Positions 58,201 through 64,000 of a stretch of 64,000 bases of DNA are shown in pieces. Each line of letters opens with the position of its first letter. The first letter of the stretch is position 1. Origin of the DNA: Trichuris trichiura (Eukaryota > Nematoda > Enoplea > Trichinellida > Trichuridae); NCBI GenBank assembly GCA_037903355.1, contig JBAJFE010000001.1, positions 744,001-808,000 of the forward strand. The letters are read 5' to 3'. Under the pieces are notes generated by a model that saw nothing but the letters and a program-made list of their open reading frames with translations, had not been told where the DNA came from and searched no databases. Made by a program: the position numbers and the translations under genes.

Positions 58201-59734
58201 GACGGTTGTCGTTTAAATTCGACGAACTGAAGGTAGAACGAACTGCATGATAATGGTTTTCAGGTTAGTCAAAAGAATATTCCATCGAAAGATAATAGCC
58301 TAGTACACAATTAAGTTTTCAAAAATGTAGTCGTTTCTAAGGATACTAGTTTCCTAAGGTTATAGCGGGCTACCAACTTTCAGTGGAATGTTCTTTTGAT
58401 TAACCTGAAAATCATTATTATGCAGTTCGTCCTACCTTCAATTCGTCTAATTTAAACGATATCGTCTGCTGACTGGCAGAAAACGCAGAAGCGCTTTCAG
58501 GAAAACGTTATTTAACAGATTTCGCTAGAAATTGCACTGTACGAAACGGCCTGTCGACGAACCGACCTGTCCAAAAACCAACCAATCCACAAATCGACTT
58601 GGCGACGATCTGACCTGACCACAGACCGACTTCCACCGGTTAATGACAGAATCCAGCCAATTTCGGAGTCATGCCCGTTCCGTGAAAGTGTTTGGAAGCT
58701 TCTAACTGCCATAAATAAAACAGGTGTAGCTACTGGCAAACGGAGCTTCAAGAAAGTAGTCTCGGTTTACGGTTATTGAAAAAAGCTCAATTCTTTAATA
58801 CGGTTTGTCTAGCCCGTTGGTAAGGTCCGAAATCAAACCGAAGCAAATGCCCTACCAACGAATGGATGAGCAATTATTAAAGAAAAAAATTCAGAACAAG
58901 CACTTAGCAGATTCAGAGCTCTCGGGACCAATACTGTCCCGTCGTCAGCGATGATGGTAATCTAGACGAAGCCGTATTAAAGAATTGACCATCATGAAAA
59001 TCCATCGACCTATTAAAAAGCACCCAATCTCCAATATTGAAAAAAGCTTACCTTAATATCTTCTGCAGAGAGCAGCGATTTAGCGTGGTGTTTGCGCACG
59101 TTCTGATTGGATCCTGCATTTTCATTGCACCGATTGAAAGGGTTGGTAAGCAACGTGACACACGGTGACCTTTCAGTGTAGGATATTACAGCTGATTCCT
59201 ATTCCGGTTCTTCTTGGCGTTTTCCTTTATATGGGTGCAAGTTGCTTAATATCCATCGAAGTACAATGCAAGAGTAAGTAATACTTGACAACCGTCTTGC
59301 TTCAGTTTTTTCAGCGAATTTTGCTCTTTTTTACTCCCGTCAAGTATCAACCAGACTTCAGCTACTTGCGGTTATTGCCTATGAAACGAATTCATCTTTT
59401 CACTCTGACCCAAATCTTTTTCTTCTGCGTTCTTTGTGTAGTTAACTACGTTGACGTCATAGAAATATTCTTTCCGTTAACAGTAAGCTGTTCAGCAACG
59501 AATTGATTATGTTTGGCAAGGCCACTGTTTCAGCTGATACTTTTGATTATCGGTCGAAAACTGCTGAAGTATTTCTTCAGTGAAAAGGAATTATGCATTT
59601 TGGACGATCCACTCCCACCGTGGAAACTACTCAAGAAAGGTGCTCAGCGAGAAGTGGCCGTTGACGAGGAACTCGCTAACACGGGACTGATCCGCAGCAT
59701 CGGTCTATCGAGCAAAGAAACGTACATTCAGTGA
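40218..59734 (+). CDS. SLC4-family bicarbonate transporter (Na+-coupled type), 18 exons
   Basis: SLC4 proteins carry bicarbonate/carbonate across plasma membranes and set intracellular pH. My exons are 40218-40245, 40745-40877, 41851-42011, 42063-42289, 42345-42485, 42534-42919, 42995-43184, 43235-43368, 43422-43644, 56535-56613, 56675-56823, 56870-56983, 57032-57190, 57241-57419, 59069-59141, 59192-59260, 59306-59482 and 59534-59734. They sum to 2823 bases (940 aa plus stop) with every phase agreeing. The cytosolic N-domain (about 1-350) has RWSKPHVP and SAFVRLTEP. The membrane domain starts at FGGLIEDIRRRWPSYVSDF, then FAGQPLCIMSATGP, VATDASFLVVYITRFTEE, MDQHVTTVMMNRKE, KGFGYHLDL and IPIPVLLGVFLYMG. 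The third outer loop has four cysteines (548, 550, 569, 581) and N-glycosylation sites at 551, 555 and 563, as in Na+-coupled members and unlike anion exchangers. Intron 9 (12.9 kb) is packed with transposons. Confidence 0.93.
43921..44143 (-). repeat. gypsy 3' LTR
   Basis: 223 bp; in element sense it starts TGTCGTGTATTAAGC and ends GACATAACA. It matches the 5' LTR at 48410-49760 once the nested insertion there is removed, with roughly 15-20 differences by eye. Confidence 0.9.
44155..47460 (-). pseudogene. gypsy pol remnants (protease, RT, RNase H, integrase)
   Basis: From high to low coordinates: protease with EFEIDSGSALTLI (about 47355) and LLGRAWF (about 47128); reverse transcriptase with FSKLDLAEAYQQLTM (about 46670) and the active site YLDDFVV (about 46460); tether and RNase H with LLLACDAPDYGLRAIL (about 46040) and ERNCGQIEKEALALMF; integrase zinc region with LDVLHHAHPGVMRMKAL (about 45320) and core with IHIDFAGPF and VLVSDNGTAFD (about 45145-44965). 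A C-terminal tail with VTPHSYWIDLPSKD follows at 44510. Frames are broken in several places. The order RT-RNase H-integrase is that of Ty3/gypsy, close to animal K02A2.6-like elements. Confidence 0.92.
47500..48314 (-). pseudogene. gypsy gag remnant
   Basis: The frame begins MEAFNVSSGIDDWEDWIERF and runs 157 codons with LLFTYCGPALYRLV and NRKQLLEESAATFMSNLRHL, a retrotransposon capsid pattern. It is followed after a frame break by a degenerate zinc knuckle YYRCPNLGHVSKVC (about 47620). It precedes pol on the same strand. Confidence 0.85.
48410..49760 (-). repeat. gypsy 5' LTR, split by the Penelope pair
   Basis: The two parts 48410-48615 and 49744-49760 join, after removing the insertion and one duplication copy, to 223 bp, the same length as the other LTR. 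Confidence 0.9.
48616..49730. mobile_element. Head-to-head Penelope-like pair inserted in the gypsy LTR
   Basis: 1115 bp flanked by an exact 13-bp duplication AATAACAAGCGAT (48603-48615 and 49731-49743). The two arms (centre about 49165) are near-perfect reverse complements. Each encodes the PLE C-terminus on its outward strand: LYIRNNVT.NRDQGADISDL then WTNIITLHNCCSLNS and stop (49213-49025 minus; about 49163-49267 plus). About 300 bp beyond each stop is a hammerhead-like motif (48689-48717 minus; 49589-49618 plus). This copy ties the motif to Penelope-like 3' ends. Confidence 0.88.
50170..51159 (+). pseudogene. pogo/Tigger transposase (second copy), first part
   Basis: It parallels 16545-17459. 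The start codon is lost (ATC in place of ATG at the AERKE position, about 50240). The core shows NADKRGLFFEATPDRSFVLK and LSKERFTVLLCAS (about 50745-50860), IFEEWVRSVDRQVKRMKR (about 50990), SILLVVDNCPCHPRVRHL and a damaged LPPNTSS...PLDQG ending at 51165. Frames are broken by stops at about 50905 and elsewhere. The GAT codon of the last acidic residue lies in the hAT target site. Confidence 0.8.
51160..53034. mobile_element. hAT element (CAGGGGTGGGGAACC type), deleted inside and carrying a nested pogo
   Basis: The ends CAGGGGTGGGGAACC...GTTCCCCACCCATG are flanked by CTCTAGAT (51152-51159) and CTTTAGAT (53035-53042). Only the outer regions of the 27877-30425 type remain. A second-type pogo (51419-52587) sits between bases that are adjacent in the 27.9-kb copy. 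Confidence 0.85.
51419..52587 (-). mobile_element. Second-type pogo-like element (CAGTGAAACC..TAATCCGAA)
   Basis: The ends CAGTGAAACCCCCCTAATCC and GGATTAGGGAGGTTTCACTG are flanked by TA (51417-51418 and 52588-52589). The minus strand encodes MEHITLTIEKKAEIIKALRS (about 52071), a pogo/CENP-B-type N-terminal helix-turn-helix start, but the rest of the transposase is lost. The empty site (TTTTTGTACTTCG) is visible in the related hAT at about 29950. Confidence 0.85.
53043..54281 (+). mobile_element. hAT element (CAGTGTTTCTCACGG type)
   Basis: The ends CAGTGTTTCTCACGGTGG...CTTGAGAAACACTG are flanked by a perfect 8-bp duplication CTTTAGAT (53035-53042 and 54282-54289). The left copy of the duplication is shared with the right duplication of the preceding hAT. 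The plus strand keeps a hAT C-terminus at about 53940-54090 (ERAFSIITDLMTKKR, RRGDLCLRVTSIEPNTDRLV). G/C-rich subterminal runs produce GGGGCAGGTGCCCC palindromes. Confidence 0.88.
54290..54594 (+). pseudogene. pogo/Tigger transposase C-terminal part (second copy)
   Basis: It matches 22451-22754 (KCFRRPGFVRDQEDDVEL, EAEIEGLDFEDFIAI) and closes the reading interrupted at 51159. Confidence 0.75.
54595..54794. mobile_element. 200-bp hAT remnant (CAGGGGTGGGGAAC type)
   Basis: The left end CAGGGGTGGGGAACG and right end GGTTCCCCACCCTTATG are inverted repeats of the 27.9-kb family, with both subterminal regions retained (GGGATGCTTGGAACTGC in reverse). No clear 8-bp duplication is seen, so one side is probably truncated. 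Confidence 0.7.
54795..55110 (+). repeat. Repeat fragment shared with 27.05-27.17 kb
   Basis: The segment GAAAATGCCCAAAGATGCTG through GGACTGGAATTGACA (about 54990-55090) matches the minus strand near 27060-27165. A small plus-strand frame (54800-55012) is acidic and of unknown nature. It is probably part of a pogo-like element. Confidence 0.45.
55140..55760 (+). repeat. Dispersed AT-rich repeat (copy of 25.17-26.19 kb)
   Basis: Collinear with 25170-25330 and 25884-26190; here uninterrupted by the Penelope foldback. It lies in SLC4 intron 9. Confidence 0.45.
55761..56534. other. SLC4 intron 9, right end, no feature
   Basis: I see no repeat ends or exons before the acceptor GTGTTTTCAG at 56534. 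Confidence 0.4.
58030..58640. repeat. Foldback MITE in SLC4 intron 14
   Basis: The arms of about 280 bp (58035-58310 and 58325-58620) are imperfect reverse complements, for example AGTCAAAAGAATATTCCATC against GTGGAATGTTCTTTTGATTA. The outer parts contain repeated GTCGGTTCGTCGGCAG-like words (subterminal repeats). It is non-coding, and the family is unknown. Confidence 0.65.
58788..59034 (-). mobile_element. 247-bp Penelope-derived element just before SLC4 exon 15
   Basis: It is flanked by an exact 14-bp duplication TATTGAAAAAAGCT (58774-58787 and 59035-59048). Inner inverted repeats are CAATTCTTTAATACGG and CCGTATTAAAGAATTG. The minus strand carries CTGACGA, stem GGGAC/GTCCC, GAGAGC at 58917-58948. 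The right duplication copy ends 20 bp before the exon 15 start at 59069. Confidence 0.8.
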
Positions 59735-59934
59735 CTACTCAGGGGCCGTATAGCTAATAAACTTCGATGATTAGATGAATTAATACTTTTAAATCTAACG
59801 CAAACACGCTCGAATGTCGTTTTTACCCTTCGCTTTTATTTTAACAGCCGCGTGTCAAGCACAAGTCTCTAGCATGAATATAATATACATATAAATTACC
59901 GATGACCATAAACAGGGTTGGAAAATCCATAGTG

Positions 59935-60495
59935 TTATCTGTTTGCCTGTTCAAGATGAGGCAAAAACTTTCCGTTCAGTTTGACTAGTACGCGTTTCTC
60001 TCCGCCATTTCCAAATGCCTCCTCCATAGTTATTTGGAAATCGATAGCTGACATAATTCCGTCGCCAAATTTTTCTGCCATTACAGCTTTCAAACTCTGT
60101 CCGTAAAGAAGCACTACTTCTTGGAAACGGTAAATTGTAGGATCTTGCAATTGTTCAGTAGCTGGCAAACGCATTGGTACCTTCTGCATTTCCAGTAAGT
60201 CTGATTCTTGCAACTGAGGAACAGCTAGCTTTAGCTTGGTGGCAGTACTGCCGCTGAGCTGCGCTTGGTTGTAAAACAGCTGAGCACAATACACATTGGA
60301 TAGCTGGCAGCGATTGGCTATGTCATCGAAACTAAGTCCGGATGCCCTTTTTGCCGAAAGAATTCGACGTACAAATTCATGTTTTTCCTGAGCTGTTAAA
60401 ATGCTTGATACCTCAGAAACAAAGCTTCTCCGGCTGTTCAGCAACAAAGGCCTAAGCATTATTACAGTATAGTTTGGTTGTACGCAAGTAAGCAT
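59935..60495 (-). CDS. cynS: Cyanate hydratase (cyanase)
   Basis: Cyanase converts cyanate and bicarbonate to ammonia and carbon dioxide, detoxifying cyanate; the enzyme is a decamer. One exon encodes up to 186 aa against about 156 in bacteria. The catalytic triad is complete and correctly spaced: R123 and E126 in YRFQE, S149 in GIMSAIDF, within DPTIYRFQEV and EKFGDGIMSAIDFQI. The N-terminal helical domain (about 36-100) is the usual lambda-repressor-like fold. An in-frame second Met (residue 13) begins MLRPLLLNSRRSFVSE, which looks like a mitochondrial presequence (inference). Cyanase is patchy in animals, and horizontal origin has been proposed for nematode copies. There are no introns here, unlike the SLC4 and PrimPol neighbours. 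Confidence 0.95.
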   Translation of the reverse strand: MLTCVQPNYTVIMLRPLLLNSRRSFVSEVSSILTAQEKHEFVRRILSAKRASGLSFDDIANRCQLSNVYCAQLFYNQAQLSGSTATKLKLAVPQLQESDLLEMQKVPMRLPATEQLQDPTIYRFQEVVLLYGQSLKAVMAEKFGDGIMSAIDFQITMEEAFGNGGEKRVLVKLNGKFLPHLEQANR

Positions 60496-60768
60496 TCTGA
60501 CCGCTCGACCTTTCGAGCAGTCATACCTTTCTTATGAAGATAGCATAAGTTCTATTGGCCATAAATTGCCAGCTTTAAATATCAAGCACTGAACGTTTCA
60601 CTACGTCACGCGCTCTTACATTGAAGTCAACGACGCAGACAGTACCAACTACGCATCGCAATGAAACAACAGCGAACTCTCATTGAAAACAAAGTTTCTT
60701 CTAACGGATGTGTGAATTAACATCACGGTACAGGCAAGCTACCCGTTCAAGGTTTTTAATTTTGCGAA

Positions 60769-61680
60769 GCTTTCGGGAAACTCCGGTTCCCGTCTTCAGC
60801 GTATGAGAACTGACAGACCGAATCCTGGCATGGCATTATACAGAACAAAGCTTTAAACCGCGGAAAACTTGAGTCGTTTTAAATTAGTGACAAAATTAAA
60901 ATGAGGGCGGGGGATTGGTGAGGAAGTTAAGAGTAATAGAGATTAGGGAGATGGAGTTGTTTAAAACGGGTGGGAGCAACGATAAAAGGAAGCGAAAGGA
61001 AAAAAGGAGGGTTGGGGGAGGGAAACGGCGGAAGAGAAAAGGGAAGGAAGAAAAGAAAAGAAAGGGAAGGGGGAACAAGGGACAATTCGGGGACCGCGGA
61101 AATTTCCCAAGACACCGTCGGGCACTGTAACTGTCACTGTGCAGGTGGTCCATGCAGGGCGCAGCAGTTTGTGGCCCTGATGGTGTTTGTCCAGGAGTCT
61201 CTGTTGTTCTTTGTATTGAATTCTATAAAAAGGGCTTCTTTTATCTTCCTGGTCATAAATTGTCATGGCCTGCGCCATAGCATCTCGTGGATCTAGCGTG
61301 GGCGGACGTCCACGTGACATATTGGACGGTTCTCCGTTCAGTCGGTTGACTGCATTCCTGCACCTTGTTAAGGACCTCACGTGCTCCTGGAAGTTGTGTG
61401 CCAACGTATTACATGTTTCCCCAATGTATGCGGCCGAACATCCACATTTGATTTCGTTAACTACCCCAGGGCACTGGTCCAGTGGCACCTTTTTTTCTCA
61501 TTCCGTAGAATTGAACGGAGAGTCGGGTTTCCTTTGAACCAGACCTGGAAGCCCAGTTTGTTCCCCACTCTTCTAATTTTTTCTCCCAGGCCTGCGTAAT
61601 ATGGGAGCCCTGAAGCAGGTCTTTTCGCTCTTGTTCACCCCTCCAGTTTCCGCTGAACTGTTGAGTTTATGAGATGGGCA
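60769..61680 (-). mobile_element. Penelope-like element 3' part with GIY-YIG nuclease
   Basis: On the minus strand a piece reading LGEKIRRVGNKLGFQVWFKG (about 61590-61530) precedes the GIY-YIG nuclease domain: GVVNEIKCGCSAAYIGET, then NTLAHNFQEHVRSLTR (about 61465-61365). This is the endonuclease domain that Penelope-like elements carry after their reverse transcriptase. The RT itself is missing. A purine/pyrimidine tract (about 60985-61085) and a hammerhead-like motif (60769-60799 minus: CTGAAGA, stem GGGAA/TTCCC, GAAAGC) lie downstream. Confidence 0.82.
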
Positions 61681-62143
61681 AGGTGTACTATGGTGGCTGC
61701 CGCTTCAGCGTCTCGTATTGCACATCGTACTGCGCACGCTGATTGCAATCGTTCCTTGCTGTCGAGCTAATGCGCGCACGCTATCCGTAGTGCCCCGTCT
61801 CTTTAACTGCTCTAATTCATTGCTAGCTGCCGTTTAAGTTGAGTAAAACCAAGTATCCATTTTCCTTAAATGTTTTCCTCGGGTGTTCAAGTTCTTGCCC
61901 CAGGTAGTCTTGGTCACCAATTGCCAAAGCGCGGTCTACCGTGTCACAAAATATCCCAGTCATAACGTGTCGCGGATGATGCGACGTGAACTCACATATT
62001 TGTCATGTTTTCAATGCAACAGCGACTCTCTTCATTATCCACGGCTTCTCCCTGTTCTTTGTAATTGTATCTGTAGCAATGTTGTTCTAATCTTTTTTAA
62101 GCGGGATTTCTGCCCGTTTTTTATTAACTTTTATTGTCTAAAC
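61681..62143. other. No gene recognised
   Basis: A few short frames only. The left part may still be decayed Penelope sequence (a reading with AATIVHLAHLINS on the minus strand near 61690). Confidence 0.35.
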
Positions 62144-64000
62144 CAGTGTTTCCTAACCATTTTGGGGCCAGGGCCCCCTTTCGCGACCTTCAACTTGCCG
62201 GGGCCCCCCGACATTCCCGCCAACGTATTCTCCTGCTTCTGTTATCCACAGGTGCGCCTACTGTGGTTACGTTGTTGTGAATTTGTACAAGTAGTTCAGC
62301 ATCTGAAACAGCCTGCAGAATGTAGAATTGGCTTCGCAGCCTACCGCGTATGCCAAAGAAAAAACAGTTAAGCCGGGCCGTCATTAAAAACCTTATTAAC
62401 ACGCGGTTCTTGTCAGCCGCAAGTAGGAGAACATAGTTTGCGCTGTGAAAGTTGAGTGTGCGATCGATGGCTGGAAAACCTGGCGATGCGAAGTCAACGC
62501 TGAATTTCTTTTCTACACTAGAGCGAAATGGCTAGTAAGGAAGCCGGCTACCATATACGGCGAAAGCTCCTTAAAGATATTGGAAGCCGTTAACGCCTTT
62601 AATTCTTTAGTTGGCACTGAAGGCGTTCTTTTCGTATTGCTGGACTTAAGCCGGCTAATTGCAGATCAGGAAGCCTTTAGAGTACAAGCGCCGCACTGGG
62701 TTTCCTCTTCCTCAATTTTTGGGGCTGTCAGCAATGGTAGTGCAATACGTAAGTCAGGCTGCGATGCTGTTCTTAGGGCTGCGCAACACTGAATCTAAAT
62801 TCAGTATTTCTTCGGATTGCGTCTACGGGACAAATGTGATTCTTTGCGCAGGATTTTGGTCTGTAGTGAGCCGGGGCAGCGTTGGACGTGTTGGGCAACC
62901 GCCGACGTCGTCGCCGCACGTTCCATGGCTATGTTAAGGAGAACTGATGGTGATCTACCACGACGTGCTGTGATAGTGGAGCCAGTGTCTTCGAGTTCCT
63001 GACATGAACGCAGAGATAACAGATTTTGTTTTAATCAAGTTCAGATCGTCCGCCTGGAGCTGCTTATTCACTTCATTAAATTTAAAATACAAGTCTGCTA
63101 AGCACGTGATGTCCGCTTTCCGATAACGCAAGTTCTTGCTCAGCGAAGCGTCCTCCTCTCCGAAAAATTGAAGAAAGGATTCGCACCGGACGAAAAACCT
63201 CGACAGGCAGGCACCTTTTGATAACCATCTCACTTCTGTGTGCAGAAGTAAACGGTTGAAGTCCTCGTTATTTTCGTCACATAGTCGTCGAAAAAGTCTG
63301 TCACCGAACGGATTTCTTTTGATTTTGTTTACCGCGTTGATGGCATACCGAAGAGATTCATTAAAACGTGGGCTCAAACGACAGGCGACGAGATGCTGCC
63401 TATGCAACACACAATGGATACACAGCACGTTGGGAACCATGATTTTTAGTTACGATATGTATCCCCGCTGACAGCTGAACAGAGCTGTTGCACCATCTGT
63501 TGCCACGGCTATTATCTTCTGAAGGGGAATTGCTTTTTCCATAAAGAAGTCCTCCACTACTTGAATGATGGACTCACCTCTTGCATCTGTACTCAATTCT
63601 TTCGAAAACAATAATTCTTCTACAAACCGTTCTTCTTTTACAAACTGGACGTAGGCCAGTAAGAGCGATCCATTTCCAGGCAATGTGGATTCATCCAACT
63701 GCAACGAGAATTCCCTCTCTCTGAGCATGCAGCAGAGCGTCTCTTCGGTGTCCTTAGCCATTGCGTCGATTCGTCTCTGCACAGTATCATTGCTCAATGG
63801 TTTTTCCTGGTAACTTCATGTGCGTTTTGGTGAAGCACGGTTTCCAGAACTTCGGCTATAGCGGACACTATCAATTTCTCGCCAATCGTATGAGGCTTAC
63901 CCGCTTTCTCATTTAACCATGAAATTCTATATGACGCTGAAGTTCGTCGCCAACTGGTTTTGAAAAAAAGGGTATCATACTGCTCGGTGTTCTCTTCTTC
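62144..64000 (-). mobile_element. hAT element (CAGTGTTTCCTAACC type), runs off the right edge
   Basis: The left end CAGTGTTTCCTAACC with GGGGCCCCCC subterminal runs matches the reverse of the right end at 13097. About 62190-62810 is collinear with 12430-13050 in reverse at roughly 94 percent identity by eye. Transposase remnants on the minus strand fill 62955-64000. The other end lies outside the window. Confidence 0.8.
62955..64000 (-). pseudogene. ZBED5-like hAT transposase, partial
   Basis: Minus-strand blocks from the right edge: AGKPHTIGEKLIV (about 63900), RRIDAMAKDTEETLCC (about 63770), FSLQLDESTLPGNGSLLLAY (about 63710-63650), IAVATDGATALFSCQRGY (about 63510-63460) and, after a stop, CIHCVLHRQHLVACRLSPRF (about 63420-63360). 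LLLHTEVRWLSKGACLSRFF (about 63240) and DLYFKFNEVNKQLQADDLNL follow. The C-terminal tail is deleted. It belongs to the same superfamily as the copies at 18.6-22.2 and 33.2-35.9 kb. Confidence 0.85.

Noticed and set aside
60896..61153. Pro/Phe/Leu-rich frames on the minus strand and Lys/Arg-rich frames on the plus strand
   Set aside because: Same kind of purine/pyrimidine tract downstream of a Penelope-like ORF; shadows of composition.
1..64000. CRISPR array or bacterial operon
   Set aside because: Repeats are dispersed transposon ends, not regular spacers; genes have introns and belong to animal families.

Overview
This window is animal nuclear DNA. Introns of about 48-75 bp with GT..AG ends split clear metazoan genes, and transposons fill the space between and inside them. 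The short introns, the moderate base composition, an animal cyanase and many old DNA transposons suggest a nematode, most likely of clade I (Dorylaimia, for example Trichuris and its relatives). I cannot prove the genus from this window.

Host genes, left to right: the N-terminal exons of Integrator subunit 1 (minus, 5.96-9.12 kb); a two-exon PrimPol primase-polymerase (minus, 13.7-15.1 kb); a tRNA-His(GTG) candidate (plus, 23.8 kb); a single-exon PLP-homeostasis protein PLPBP/YggS (minus, 24.0-24.8 kb); an unidentified coding-like stretch (minus, 38.4-38.9 kb); a complete 18-exon SLC4 bicarbonate transporter (plus, 40.2-59.7 kb, model of 940 aa with all splice phases closing); and a single-exon cyanase (minus, 59.9-60.5 kb). 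These are unrelated housekeeping or metabolic genes. Cyanase releases bicarbonate-derived CO2 and ammonia and lies beside a bicarbonate transporter, but on the opposite strand, so no shared control is implied.

The rest is mostly mobile DNA, much of it nested. The families I could separate are: (1) hAT elements of at least five terminal-repeat types with 8-bp target duplications; (2) pogo/Tigger-like elements with TA duplications, in two types; (3) Penelope-like elements (PLEs), usually 5'-truncated and head-to-head, flanked by 12-14 bp duplications and carrying a hammerhead-ribozyme-like motif; (4) one Ty3/gypsy retrotransposon with both LTRs and one solo LTR; (5) Merlin-like foldback MITEs. 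The main nests are 16.0-22.9 kb (pogo containing a hAT containing MITEs), 27.0-31.1 kb, 31.5-37.3 kb, and 43.8-54.8 kb. The last lies wholly inside the 12.9-kb intron 9 of the SLC4 gene and reads as pogo > gypsy > PLE pair, and pogo > hAT > second pogo type, followed by another hAT.

The two most notable observations are these. First, a structured motif (CUGANGA, a stem-loop whose stem changes by compensatory substitutions, then GAAAG) occurs at about 13-15 places and is linked to PLE 3' ends. Second, different hAT families have repeatedly inserted at exactly the same 8-bp target site, twice at the homologous codon of two separate pogo transposase genes. Gene models were built by eye from splice consensus and family knowledge. 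No database search was possible.
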